Assembly (NCBI GenBank): GCA_944990035.1
Contig: CALYLX010000142.1
Span: 558,001 to 622,000 of the forward strand
Reading direction: 5' to 3'
DNA from: Clitopilus passeckerianus
Lineage: Eukaryota; Basidiomycota; Agaricomycetes; Agaricales; Entolomataceae
DNA length: 64,000 nucleotides
Shown here: piece after piece, positions 48,537-63,152 of the stretch
How positions within the stretch are numbered: position 1 is the first letter of the stretch
Layout: the number at the start of each line of letters is the position of its first letter
Made by a program: the position numbers and the translations under genes
Notes under the pieces: generated by a model
What the model saw: only the letters and a program-made list of their open reading frames with translations
Database searches by the model: none
Told to the model about the DNA's origin: nothing

Positions 48537-49559
48537 TTAAGCTTCATTCAGGGCGGCCGGAATGTTTGCAAGCCTCATCTTGACACCGATCTCGAAGAGA
48601 TAGTCCAAGCACTGCTCACTAAATCAACATCGAACGATGCATAATGGATATGAAGTAGACGGACCTCGGTTTGCGTCTTTGCTTTCTGCCAATCTGTGCC
48701 CCAAACATAAACCCCGTGGCGACGGACCAGGACAGCTGCAGCCTCCGGGTACTTAACCATGGCCTCTGCCATGCTGTCTTTCAGATCTTCCTCATTCGGT
48801 GTATTCTCGATAATTGGCACTTCGAGGGTGTCGAGATAGGACAAAGCTTTGCCAGTTCCTGCAATCCTAACGCCTTTAATCATCTATAGAGCAATGCATG
48901 AGTTGAAAAGAGGTTGGTAGATCTTTTCTGCATGAAATACCTCCTAAATAAAGGTTAGTGCTAAGCTGTTGTCTAGTGCATCTGTACTTACCTGATGCGA
49001 AATTTTGAAGACAGGTCCACTCCAGAGGAGTGTTGCCATCACTGCATGTTGAGAGTGGGTGTGAATACAACTACCTGCCTCTCTCAGCTCGAATGAGTTC
49101 CAGAAAAGAGGAGTACAGGCGGATTCCTTGAGATCGAGGCTTGGCCGCCGGAGGAACACTCGATCGGCGGAAGGGTCCGGTTGAGGGTAGGGCAGAACAA
49201 AAATGTGGGTTGGTTCAATGCGTTCCTTCTGAACCCCAGAAGGTGCAATGTAGACCTTATCACTGACGACAATCATAGGTTAGGTGGAACATACGCAGGG
49301 AAATGATTCCTTGAAACCTACCCAGTTCGAATGCAGATACCGCCACCTGTACCAGTTACCCAGCCAAGCTTCAACAAGTCAACTTCCAGATGTCGATCGT
49401 GCAGACAGATAGGCTTGCCTGATAGAAAGCCCGGCAAAGTTCTGGTATCAAATTTGCTGGCTATAGTTCGTCAGGTCTTAGCTTCAGCTTCATGGGAGGG
49501 CTAACACATACATGGTTAGGATCCGCTGAAATAACGAGTGTATCGATACCAGGAGCCAT
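48537..49559 (-). CDS. MDE1: Methylthioribulose-1-phosphate dehydratase
   Basis: Class II aldolase fold. ATG 49559 opens a short first exon to 49512 ([16 protein letters not shown]), followed by [56 protein letters not shown] (zinc His pair), [40 protein letters not shown] (third zinc His) and [14 protein letters not shown], stopping at 48537. These are hallmarks of Mde1, which dehydrates methylthioribulose-1-phosphate in the cytosolic methionine salvage pathway. The intron after AFYQ uses a GC donor (GCAAGC). About eight exons. Confidence 0.9.
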
Positions 49560-50268
49560 GGAGAGTCGCCTGACGGTTGTCAATTCCAAAGGAGAGGCGG
49601 GCCATGGTGGAGGGGAAATGGCGAAGATTTAGATGATCGCACGACATGTGATCAATGAGGTCAAATCGCGTGATGTCGGTGGACACTAGCAGGTAGGCTT
49701 CTTCAAAACTCTTCCTCAAATCCGGGACTGACGACGTCCGTAGGCTCGCCCGTCACCAGATAGACTGGATCACCTGCCTTGCTATCGCATGTCTCGCTGC
49801 TGGAAACACATCAGATGAGAGTCCTACCCCAACATCGCCAAATCACATGGCTGTTTGGGTGGCATTGAGCTCAATCCCAGCAATAGATAAACTCCAGGAA
49901 TTGTAATGCATAAACGTAAATGCATCTTTCCTAGTCCCGTTAATTGCTTTTGAGAAAGTGAGTGGCCCAATTCGTCTACTACCTTGCAATGCTTACTAAC
50001 AAAGGACCGCCTAGGAATACAAATGCACTAAGCTGGCGGTCAGTCAATACCCCAAGGTGCGGGAGGATCCGTCTCTCTAAGACGTCGAGGGAACAGGTAC
50101 TTCGATAGTTCAGTGTCTTACCGGGTGCTCAGAGAAGCAGCTCATATGCTCCACGATTTTGAATTACGACGCTACAAACGGGCCGCCGGAACGTACCATG
50201 GCATCTGAGCTCTCTTATAACTCGGACTCTTCGTCTCAAGAAGATCGACCTATCTATCTCAAGCAAAC
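49560..50268. promoter_or_regulatory. Divergent promoter region of MDE1 and the alpha-galactosidase
   Basis: 709 bp between two divergent starts. A plain TATA-like stretch (ctcttataactc) lies near 50212-50223, about 45-55 bp before the galactosidase ATG. No other site is recognised. Confidence 0.45.
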
Positions 50269-52724
50269 ATGCTAAAGCTAGGCATCACCCTCCTGCTGTA
50301 CTTTGCCACCGCTAGGGCACTTAATAACAATGTTGCGAAAACGCCTCCAATGGGCTGGAATCCGTACAATGCATACCTGTGAGTCACTGAACAAATGCTA
50401 GACAATCTCAAATCTAACGTATTCACCCAGGTGCTCGACAACTGAAGCCCAGTACCACGCAAACGCGCAAGCCCTAGTCAACACAGGGCTTAGCGCTCTC
50501 GGGTATAATTACTTCAATGTGTGAGCCTCGTGCCATTGCATTTGACATGTGCTACTCAGGATTAACATCGGAGTAAAGGGATTGTGGCTGGCAAGGTAAA
50601 GAACGCGATTCTGCCGGCCAGTTCACGTGGGACAAGACTATCCTTCCGTCTGGGGTACCTGCGTTGTCGAACTTCGTCCACAATCTTGGCCTCAAATTCG
50701 GGCTATATTCTGATGCGTTCGTGCTCGAGCTGCATATACAGGTTAATTTGCTTAGTTATCTTTATAGCGGATACTACGCCTGCGACTTTGTTGGCGGAAC
50801 CGCCCATTACTTAGGAAGTCTTCAGAACGAGACTAAGGATGCAGCCACCTTCGCATCATGGGGTGCAGACTATCTGAAGGTCAGTTTGATTCATATCTCA
50901 AGGATGGTAATTGACGTTTTCGAAAGTACGACAACTGCTACGCAGGTATTGTACTTGAGCTCGACGCCTACGCATAAACACTTATTTCGTTGCGATAAAT
51001 AGTCAACAAGACGGACTTCGTCGACTTTAACCCGCCGATTCAGGTAAGCAACATAGTTATCTTCTGAAAAATCTAACATTGACAATACTTCAGCTTCAGG
51101 TAATTGTGTTTCTTGTGGAATATACTAGTGCTTCACCTGACCTGGCGTAGCCACATTTCGAGACCATGCGTGATGCACTCGCTGCGACAAAACGACCAAT
51201 TGTGTATTCCGTTTGTGAATGGGGCGTGCAAGGTGAGGGGGCTTCCTTCTTTCCAGCAAAAATGAATTAAACCACAAAAAGACCCTGCCAGATGGCCAGG
51301 AGGCAACGTCGGGAACTCGTAAGTTAGCCTTTCTCTCGCTCGGGAGTAAAGGTATTAACCGCGGATCCAGGTGGCGCATCGCGTAGGCTACCCGTACCGC
51401 TAGCCAATTTCGCGTCTCTAAACGCTTGACCGCCCCTAGAAATGATATCGGACCACCTGCGTCATGGGACAATCTCATTCGAATCATCAACCAACTTGTC
51501 CCAATCACTCAATTCGCCGGACCAGGTGCTTGGAATGGTAATCCTTCGTCATCTTGTTTATGTTGGCTCGTGCTGACCAACTTCTAAGATTTGGACATGC
51601 TTGAAGTTGGCAATGGACCACTTACAGCTGCAGAGCAACAGACCCATTTCGCCTTCTGGGCTGCCGCCAAGTGAGGAATCAATATGAACGTTGTATATTG
51701 ATAAAAAATATTGAACAGTATACCAGGTCTCCGCTGCTGATCTCAACAGACCTGACTAATGTATCCTCACAAACACTTAATGTTCTCAAGAATACTCGGA
51801 TCATAGCCCTGAACGTAAGTAGAAAAACTCACAGTATCTCATTTAAATTGACATTACCGTAGCAAGATGCTCGGGGAGCATCAATTTCTTTCCAGCGTCG
51901 TTATACCAATGATTACGACGTCTGGGCTGGTCCTTTAGCTGATGGATCCACAGTTGCATGTAGGTGTTGCCACGTTATTTGCTGCCATCCATTGCTCACC
52001 GCATAACAGTCCTCATCAACTGGCAAAACTCGAACCGGGCACTCACATTTAATCTCACCGATGTAGGGATTTCCTCTGCGTCAGGGGCGACTGATCTTAT
52101 TACTGGTGCCTCCTTGGGTAGTTTGAAGGGATCGTATGTTTGACCAATTTCGGCCCTGTGCTCTCCGAACTCATTTATCATCCTAGATACACAGCTACCG
52201 TTGCAGCTCATGGGTGCCTTGTCCTCCAGCTCAGCGGGACCACTGCTTCGCCAAAACGCTCGCCCGTATATTATCTCGCCTCCAGCTCTACAAATACAGT
52301 TTCGAGTGGAGCAACTGTCAGAGCGGTCAACTCGACGGTCAGCGTGGTCGGCAACCTAGGAAATGGGGGCGTCTTGACCTTCAATAACGTCGACGGTGGA
52401 ACATCTGGTGGCAGCAAGACGCTTTCAATTGACTACATCAATGCTGATGTGGTTTCAAACAATTTCCGCACTGCGTTATTCAGCGTCAATGGCGGGCCCA
52501 CAGTTCAGGTGCAGTTCCCTCTGTCTGCTCAGGTGTGTTCCTACTGTTTACAGTCCCGTTGGCGAAGAACTGAATTATTTCTCCCTTAGAACTGGGCGAC
52601 CATCTACCCCGGCTACCTCGTTGCACTCACTGGCTTCAAGGCCGGTAAAACCAATACAATCACCATCTCTAACCCTGGTGCATGGACGCCGGATTGGTGG
52701 CGTATCGGGGTGTCAGATTGGTGA
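50269..52724 (+). CDS. Secreted alpha-galactosidase (GH27)
   Basis: Signal peptide MLKLGITLLLYFATARA. Catalytic domain motifs over about eleven exons: TPPMGWNPYNAY, GYNYFNVDCGWQGKERD, GLKFGLYSDA, GYYACDF, WGADYLKYDNCYA (nucleophile Asp in KYDNC), VYSVCEWGVQDPARW, WRIANDIGPP (acid/base Asp in NDI), [35 protein letters not shown]. Then the C-terminal beta domain (HGCLVLQLSG) and an added module (YYLASSSTNTVSSGA ... WWRIGVSDW) like the carbohydrate-binding end of other fungal GH27. Releases terminal alpha-galactose from galactomannan and raffinose-type sugars outside the cell. Ends at 52724. Confidence 0.9.
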
Positions 52725-54773
52725 AGTCGCGAACATCGAACGTGAGATACCGGCATGTAGCGGAGCATACACTTTCAATGAATTGTATATGAGCCTGCCC
52801 ATTGCTTCCTTTAAGCGCTGACAATTTTTTCATTCGTAATTCGCCGACTCGGAGTCGCAGAATACAAGGGAGATCTTAGGCCAATGCGTTTCGTGGCCTC
52901 GAGAGTGCCACTTTATCTGATCATCACTTGCTTAAGTTCCCGTGCAAAGCCCTCGGTACGTGCCCAACGGAGTCTCGCCACTCATGGGTTATTTATTGGT
53001 TCCGGCGGTGTTTAAGAACGGAGGCAGATATCTTGCTCCATACACAGCTGTCCACAGGGGGCGCAAGAATCAGAAGAGTCGCAAATCTTTCCCAAGTCCT
53101 GATGATCTTAATCCATCGGAGACAATGGTACCTTTATATGACAGATGTTCCCACCACACACCTTCTGGACACTAGAATACGAATACTTGAATTTCCATCA
53201 CGATTCCTACGAATCAGGTAGTCCAAGTCGCCATACTTGTTCAACGAAGATATGCAAGATAGGGAGGAGACCTTGTGGAAGTCCTTCGCCCAGGAAAATT
53301 CCCTGACTTCCGTGGTTGAACAAAACGTGGATTCCGACCATTCCTTAGGCTGAAGAGCCCAGAGTATTCGCTCCCTTAACACGATGAATGGAAACACTCG
53401 TTGAGTCATGGTCTTCGTGCTCGATCTAATCTACGCGACCTCCTTGCCGCAAATTGCCGGCGGTACGGCAACCTCAGCCTGCCTCTCTGCCACCAACGGT
53501 TAACTTTTTTTATCCATACCATACATACACGTATGTACTCGGCCCCGGGGAACTGAAACCTGAAAATTTGACCCTGGTACACGTATCGTGCCAGGAAGTC
53601 TTCACGATTGAGTCCGGTCAATAGAGACAATCTACAACGATCTGCCTTGTGTTACTGTTGTGCCCGCATGAGATCCCAGTAAAACCCCGGCATAACTCAA
53701 GATCTTCTTTCAATCACAATGTGCTCGACCCTGGAACAATACGCCTTCCTCGTGGAATCATATGGGTATTTGCGAAATCTGTACACAAATCAGAACATAC
53801 TTCATGCCATTCGAATCTGACCTTTGAGAAGGTAAAGAAACTTCCGCAGGGTTAGAAATCTACTGCAATCTACCCGGGTTGTAGATCAATGCATTGAGCA
53901 GAGCAACTTTGACTTGTGGGGAGAATTTCTTTTACGTGTGGGCTGCCAAAGCATGGCAAGAAATGTTGAAGCTATCTGCGGCCAAGCCGCAGGAGGGTGA
54001 ACTCGTCATGATCCTTGTCATAGTCGTCCCTTAACATGCAGATTGAGTGCCATTCTTCGCCTATCTCCGTTTCTCCGTGTACCTTTCGTTCTCCTGTCCC
54101 TGACCTTGCTCGCTCCCTCCTTCACAACGACCCCAACACGATAAAGCGAAATCATAATTAAGATTAATTGCCAAGGGTCAACCGGGTACTGTACGAGGAT
54201 CTACCCCCAGGACAACAGATCTACCCCTCCCTACCTTCCAAAACCACTGATGTCCATGAAATCTCGCCAGATAATCTTGACAATTTGAATCTCGGTTACT
54301 TTCCCTTATTTGCATCTTCCTTTCAGCCACATGGCAATTGGCGATACCGGTGGACACTTGGAAAAGGCTTTGAGGCGCAACGAGGTGATGAACTTGCCTC
54401 CAGGCCATTGAATTGTTCCTGTGAGCTGGCATAGGGGTCCTTGTGGGCACGAAGGAGGTTTTGGTGGATACGGGCAGTTGGAGAACTACTTTAGTCGGGC
54501 AAATAACAAGAATATAGGTACAATACGTCATGACAGCGTAAGAGGCAAATTTAAAAGCAGGGAGTTAATTGCGAGGGGGAAAAAATGAAGGCTTGAGGTT
54601 GAGTGTAGAGCAGAACGAGAGGTAAAGTATGTGAAAGTGTTTGGATGAGTTCAAAAAATAGAGGTGTATAGTTTATGTACATCGAAACAGAGAAAGTCAC
54701 AGCTCGTCAGGAAGGGGTCCAAGAAATTTGAGCAAGGTACACATCCACCACCGCGTGTAGGCATGCACTCCGC
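52725..54773. other. 2 kb without a supportable gene
   Basis: Holds presumed 3' UTRs of two convergent genes. A CT-rich tract at 54050-54130 looks like a fungal promoter or 5' leader, but no reading frame after it gives a convincing protein. Short frames at 52928-53221, 53134-53409 and 54168-54531 have no conserved motifs. Confidence 0.4.
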
Positions 54774-56481
54774 CTACACATCCACACTCCTCCTAAGCAC
54801 AACCATCAGCCCATCCGAGTGCGCAGAAAATATCGCATCAACCGCAATCTGTGATGACGCTCCCAATCCCACACCCGTAAGCGGAGGAAGCTGCAACCCG
54901 CCATGCGCAATCCCCGTCCCAGCTCCCGGCGTATGCTGCCCTCTCTTCGAATGCGTCGACATCCTTCTCCCCGACGCATCTCGCCCATCCGCCTGCCCAT
55001 GCCGCTGGTGCCTCGTGGACTTGGGTGAGGTCCCCACTGGATCTGGGAGACGTTCACTTTGCGTGCTGTCTCGACCTCTGGTGAGGAGGTCGAAGCCGCC
55101 GTATCCGAAGCCGCCATCGGAGGGCTCGCCGTGGTCGTTGACGCCCCAGGATTTGACTTGTTCGAGCCAGGCGCGTACGCGAGGCTCATCTTTTGGGCAG
55201 ACGAAGTCGAAGAAGCTGCGGCCTAGCATTGAATGAAATTAGTATGGATGTCGAGGGCAGATAAGGAGGAGAGGAGAAACTCACCCATAACACTCAACGT
55301 TGTAACCAGCAGATCGTTTGAGCAATACATAATCGGACACTGTCTCGAGAACCTGTCCAGGATGAACAACGTCCTCAAACTCTGGTTTGGTAGATGGGAG
55401 AACGTGAAGGGCTTATTCGAGGTCGGACTTGACCCATTAGGATTGTCGGTATCAGGAAAAGTGAATGGACCACTTGGACCACTTCCAGGATCTCCCCTGT
55501 GCAGTGTCTGCGAGGGCGCGTGATCATTGTGGCCATGTCCAGAGTCTGAAGTACTTCTGCTGATACTTCGGCTTCCGGACGCGATCGAGGCGGTGGGAGA
55601 GATTGGGGATGGGGAGGGCCGCCAGCTGGATGAGGAGGAACTCGTGGTATGTGGAGAGTGAGGCGGTGGCGAGGGTGTTGAGCGTACCGCAGGTCGGTTG
55701 ACGGAAGGGTTGACAGGTGGGGGGTCGTGCCAGCGCTAGAGGAGTCAGCGAGGTGAGATATGGTAAGGAAGTGATGGAAAGGAAACGTACTCCGAATCTG
55801 AGGCTCAGTGCGCCTGGAGTAAGTACGGTGACTTCTTGTGCTGTGCTGGCGTTGTGCATGGCTTTACTTGGATTGGCAAAGGAGACAGAGCCTACGAGAA
55901 CATTGTGGACGACGGTTCTGAACAAAACTCATGAGTTCGGCGCCTCCTTCCAGTTGGACGAACTAACCTTGACTAGTGAAAGGAGAAAAGTGTAAGTTAG
56001 CTTCAGAAGCGTAGGAAGAAGCGATGACACGCACTATGGAGCATAGAATGTACCCTTTGCTCGGAATTTTGTGCTTCATCCTCAGATAGACCACTACAGC
56101 TGCTTGGTCGGCCTTGATAGTGTCACTTGAGGATGTTAGCACGCAGTAATTATAGACTCAGAGGTTCGAGAACGTACTAGTGCAGCCTCTTCGTCCTGAC
56201 CGCCTCATCTGGATGGACGAGCTCAAGTGACGAGCGCCCAACGAGTTCTCTGGGCTCATAGCCTAGAAGGTCTGAGACTGATGCAGTCATGTAGATCCAT
56301 TTTGCCTGCAAGTCAGAAAGCGCGTGTCAGGAGTGCTGTCGCAACGCGAACTCGTGCACTTGGCGCCTACGTGTTCTGAAAAATCGACAATTCCAACTTG
56401 TAAACCGTTAGACTACGACGACCAGGTCTGCAAACGTTGAGGATACTCACTGAAGGAGAGGGAAGGAGGATCTTGATCCAT
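54774..56481 (-). CDS. PAS-domain protein
   Basis: Start at ATG 56481 (MDQDPPSLSF), then short exons GIVDFSEH, and AKWIYMTASVSDLLGYEPRELVGRSSLELVHPDEA, the core of a PAS fold. Further exons give AAVVVYLRMKHKIPSKG and SRTVVHNVLVGSVSFANPSKAMHN, then a Ser/Pro-rich disordered stretch (about 55500-55750). A second, partial PAS-like stretch follows (CSNDLLVTTLSVMGRSFFDFVCPKDE), and the end DAIFSAHSDGLMVVLRRS. No DNA-binding, kinase or flavin-binding Cys motif (NCRFLQ) is seen, so a light-sensing role is not supported. Function unknown, likely a protein-interaction or signalling role. Confidence 0.7.
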
Positions 56482-56905
56482 GATACAGGGAGGGGAGAAG
56501 GAATTTTGGCGTTGAATCGAGTTAGAACGATATTTATTTCCTCCCTGAGCTTCTTTCAGATGCAGGAAGGGGAGATACACCTGCCCGATTCAAGGGCGTT
56601 CTTCTTTTCATCTTGATTTGAAGTTCTGGATCGAGATTATCGGCATCTTTGGGGAATGTCTCCGTGGATATGTCAACTCAAGAACGCCGACGTAGCAGAG
56701 AGGAGACAAACAGAATTCAACTCGTTCCGCAATCTCGGACATTTTGCTAGATTTGACAACGCAAATCGGGAGATCCCCAGATCTTTCTCACAATTTTGGC
56801 TCCGATCTTAGTGGACCGAGGATATCAGGGACGACGACCTCAACGGCGACAACAACGACGACGAAGAAGACGACAGTGGCAACGTCTTTACAAACGTCGA
56901 CACCA
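56482..56905. promoter_or_regulatory. Divergent promoter region of the PAS gene and TRM61
   Basis: 424 bp between divergent starts. An upstream plus-strand frame (56744) with a Thr-rich run near 56835-56880 reads into TRM61 in another frame; it is not needed. Confidence 0.4.
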
Positions 56906-58573
<1,668 letters not shown>

Positions 58574-58774
58574 TCACAATCAAATTTTACGATTAAAATG
58601 TACATAATGTACAAGCTTGCTGTAGTATTCTACTTACATGGTATTACTAGGTGTAATAATATGGTACATTGTCGACGAAATGTCGTTTATAGTTGTAAGG
58701 ATAAACCAGGGTATCTTTTTAAACCAGAAAGCTTATAACATGAGAACTAAGGAGACATGAATGGCTTCAAACCA

Positions 58775-61700
58775 TCAGGCCTTCGTCTTTCGAGATCGCA
58801 GGGTTCGACCATTCGTAGGGCCGGAACCAGGAACATCCGCAGCTGGTGCATCGAGCTCCTTGTAGTTGAGATCTTTCCTCGTCGATCTTCGAGGTCGCTT
58901 GTTAGGTGAAGGCGTATACTCCTGTTGCTTCGGTTCCTCTTGACCACCAAGATCATCGTCATCAGCAGACGACAGTGCAGACATCTCCTCATCCTCCTCA
59001 TCCTCTCGCTTCCTCTTGGCAGGTTTCCTGGAGGATTGTCGCCGTGTAGAAGGAGCCGCGGCCCGTTTTTTCTTCCCTTTGCTGTTGGCCTTGGCGGGTG
59101 AGATGACGATCGTAGGTGTTGAGGTGCTAGAGGCTCTAGTTGAGGCTCTCGTCGACCTTGATGCGTTTTTCTTCGTTGCTGATCCATTTGTTTGCACGTT
59201 GTCGCCGCCGACTTCACAAAACGTTTCCACGACATCACCTTCCTTCTCCGCCCCTTCTTGCAGCCTTGCCTCCTCTGCGAGTTCCTGCATGGTTTTCGGT
59301 ATGAAACCATTGACGGCAGGTGCTGATGATTCTGGCACCGGAATCTCCTCCATCTCCTCGTCTTCCTCTTCCTCCCCAGCGAGAAGTAAATCAAGCTGCA
59401 TCGGATCAGGCCCTCCCCCAGAACCACTCGCCATAATCTCATCCGTCTCTTCATCCGCCTGCCTCACCGCCTCTTTCTCCTCGTCCTCTGGAGCCAGTGC
59501 AGGTGAAAGTGTCGGTGTGCCTTCTTGGAACTCAGGTTGGAATTTGGCTTTGGGTAGATGATATGGCTGTATGACGTCGTCTGCCACAACCAGGAATCCT
59601 CCGCCGCTGAATGCACCGGGTCCTTGGTTTTGTCTTGACATTCCCAAGATGGCGTTTTCCTGTTTCCGTATAGTCGGAGATGGAGTCATAAAGTTATATG
59701 GTTACCGTCGGCCGAAAGTAGGGAGCGAGATGTAGATGGGCGCGACAAATTACGGGAGATGAAAGTTTGTTTGAGAGGAAAAATGAGCGGCGTCGTTAAG
59801 AACTTTGCTTGAAGAGATTGACGGGACACAAACCTTAACCTTGTCCTCATTCAGGAAACCAGCATCCCCAACCCCACCTCCTGAATCGGCCTCCTCGCCA
59901 GCTGCGGTCTTGTCGGACGGCTTGGTGGCATACTGCTCTTGTAATCGCTGTCGTATCTTCAAACCCTGAATGAGCTTGCTCCAAAGTTTGATAACACGTT
60001 CTTCGCGCTTGGCTTGTGCTTTTAGATTAGCTTGTTCCTCTGCCTCGAGATATGCCTGCGATCTAGATGTTAGGCGTTGTCAGAACAGAAAGGTGTTTTT
60101 GACATACGTCCAATAAAATCGCTTCGTTCTCCTTTGCGACGACTACACCTTCAATGACAGGGAAGGCTCGGCGTTTCTTGAACTCGAACCCAGTCTAAGG
60201 ATCAGATTCAGAGTTAGTTTGATCATACAGGGGGTGGTTCTAATGCATACGTACCACTGCCTCGGCATAATCGATTCCCATTTTCTTTGCAATCTTTGCA
60301 GTACCCTTGACTGTTTGGACAGCATGTCAGGCAGACATCATCAGGGAGAAAATGAAAGGACTCACATGGCAGATGCACACCACCCCTCGGGAGCATGGAA
60401 GGAACATAAAGATCCACATTCCCGAAATTATTCTTCGGCACAATCCCATCGACGACCGGAGGTGGGATATACGCCTCCGTCTGGTTCCAAGCATACAATC
60501 CTTGCATCGCTTCTGCTTTCCCTCCTGCCAGACTTCCCTCTCCACCATCGGCATCAGCACCAGCTTCCTTCAACACCTCCAACTCCCTCAACCTATTGAT
60601 CGTCCCCGCCCTCACTTTCACCATCTTGAGCGGCTGCATGCCCTCCTTGACTGCTCTCCCCGCCGAGCGCATCCAGTTCTCTGCAGTTTTGAGAGATACG
60701 ACAGAGGAGCGTGGGTAGACGGGCTCGCCACGGAATTTACCCAGTTCGGGTGTGTCGGGAGGTGGTGGGTGGATGACTTCGGTTTGCTTGAGGTGTCGTT
60801 GGAGGACGTATAGTGGGTGGTCTTTGAATCCAGCTATCGTAGACGGCATAGGTTCCTTGTACTGTGCCGCGTCTAGCTCTTCGTCTTCAACATCGTCTCT
60901 ATGCTATTCAGTTTGAATCAATGCTCCCATCCCAGAAGGTAGTTCGTAATGTGAAGCACATACCAATCTATACGGCCTCGCAACAGACTCAACCACCTTC
61001 TCCCACCACGCCACCCTCCCCTTCCCACCTCCTCCATAAATCGCAGCATTACTCCCTCCTTGCGCTTTCGCCACCTTCGCGCTATACTCCCTCGCATACC
61101 TCCTCGTCACATCCCTAGCATACCCATCCTCTTCAAACGCCATGACATACAACATCCTATTATCCTGCACTCCTCCCTTCCCAGCTGGTCGCGGTGTCAA
61201 AGATCGGGGAGGGAACAACGTTGACTGACCGATGTTGGGTAGGACGGTGCTGGGGCCAGAGGTACTGGCTGGAGTGGGGTCGAAGGTTTTGCGCTTGTTG
61301 ACGATGGCACGGATGGGGTCGACTGGGATCCAGCGCCCGTCGGGTCGAGAGAAGACTTCAGTCCAGAAGACTGGTGGTGTTTTGGTTGGGTCTACGCGGA
61401 TTGGAGGGAGTGGAGAAGCTGATAAGGCCGAGTATGTGGTTAGACTCGAGAGTGGTTGAATTGAGATATGGAACTCACCAAAACGGCTTGAGCTTACACT
61501 CGGACTTGACGGTGAAGGCCCTCCTAGGACGCGTCCCTTGTCCTTTTGCTTCCGAAGTTTGACAACCGGAGGAGCCTTTTCCTTCCCCTTGGCCTTTGCA
61601 CTTTTGACGGCTGGTGATCCGTCGAGACGTTGTGCATAACCGGGAAACTCGTCTTTTGCTTTGGCTTTCCCCTTGACATCAACAGGCGGCTCAGCTTCGT

Positions 61701-62718
61701 CCATCTCCTCACCTCCCGTCTCCTCCTCGTCGTTGTCCGTTTTTGCCTTGCCTTTGCCTTTCCCCTTCGCCGAACCATTCGTTTTCGGTGTCTTCTTGTA
61801 CGTCGGCTTCGGCTTGCCTACATTCGTTTGCCAAGGTACACTTTGAAGGCTGACGACAAGACGAGCAGGGATGCCAAGTGCACGACAAAGAGCAGTAAAC
61901 AGCTGAGCACTCGTATCCCTGGACCCAGTCTGCATGAGCGCATGTTTCATAAGGCTGTTGGGGCTCCTAATGATTTCGGGGTCAATACCAAGTATCTTGT
62001 GCACATCCTTCATATTCAGAGGTTCGTCAGGTCTACCATTCGGGTGCCGAGCCCGTAGAGCCTCAAGACGAGTTTGAACAGCTTCGTAGGTCCTGTTACG
62101 GATATGGCCGTCGAGCGTGATCTCGAAGAATTCGGAGGACCACCATTCTGCGAGGTTGAGGATGGCTTGTTCGAACATGCGTCCGCGTTGGTTTTGGTCT
62201 GGGACTCGAGATTTGTGGATTAGGCCGAACGCGTTCTGCAGCGGCATAGGGGTTAATGAAAGTAAACGGGCCTAGTCTTCTCGTTAGAATAGGTTTAGTA
62301 TATGTTAATAGTACATTACTTACATGGAGCAGTTCATCGTTAATCCACTTGTTTCTCATCGACGCGTTTACGAGAAGAGCGACAGTATGCAGCTTGTGGC
62401 AAGTTATTCGCAGTTGACGTTCAGCATGAGATATTCCTCTATTTCTGGACGCGTCCGATGTCAATAAAGCACTATACCAACCAATGCTTTCACCGACTTG
62501 GCTGCTTCAGCATCTTTCTTCTTCTTGGATGAACCAGTTTGAATGGTAATTTCAAAGTGCTTCTCTTGTTGCTGTTCAACTTCTTCGTGTTCAAGCTCTT
62601 GCAATGGCACTGGTGGTTCTTGAACTTGCTGCTGATGTTCTGGCACGTCTACCTCTTCCCAGTCAAAGTCATCTTCACTGTCCTGGTCAATTGGTACATC
62701 GCTGTCTCTGTTCGACAT
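58775..62718 (-). CDS. RAD4: RAD4/XPC nucleotide-excision repair damage sensor
   Basis: ATG 62718 (MSNRDSDVPIDQD). Acidic N-terminus, then the transglutaminase-like domain: MFEQAILNLAEWWSSEFF, GSRDTSAQLFTALCRALGIPARLVVSLQ, interrupted by a Lys/Glu-rich insert (about 61800-61640), VFWTEVFSRPDGRWIPVDP, YVMAFEEDGYARDVTRRYA. Then BHD1 (HPLYVLQRHLKQTEVIHP), BHD2 (VKVRAGTINRLRELEV, GLYAWNQTEAYIPP) and BHD3 (MLPRGGVHLP, VTGFEFKKRRAFPVIEGVVV). A helical WSKLIQGLKIRQRLQEQY and a long acidic and basic disordered tail follow, ending at 58775. Rad4 recognises helix-distorting lesions with Rad23 and loads TFIIH. Confidence 0.92.
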
Positions 62719-63152
62719 CAGGTAACTGAAGAAAGGTAAGAGGAGAGAGCACGCGCCACGGTGACACTAATTATTCCACGCGAGTCAACCAGGAACGCGG
62801 TTCCGAGATGCCGTGATGACAAAGCGGATGACAAAGATCACGTCCCTTCGGCCGAGTTCAATTGTCCTGCTCTTCGTCGAGCGTCTACTGATAATCCAAG
62901 GGGAACGCTTTCAACGGAGATTGTCAAAGATAAGAGAACAAGTTGGATAGGGATAGCTTAGAGATCTTGCTTAGTGTGGCGTACAGACGCTTCAGCGCTT
63001 GCTTACAAATTTGATCCCCGTTCCCCCTTTGGGCGCCATACCTCTCGGTTAGCCAGGGTAGCAGACCGCTGCAGCTTCATTTGCACCGTTTTGTGACATC
63101 GCGCAATTTGTACCCCAAGCTGCGTATAAAAGCCTGATCGCTTACAGATGCC
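62719..63152. promoter_or_regulatory. Divergent promoter region of RAD4 and the MFS gene
   Basis: 434 bp between divergent starts. A TATA box (tataaaa, 63125-63131) lies 22 bp before the MFS ATG, which is close, so transcription may start in or after the leader. Nothing else recognised. Confidence 0.5.
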
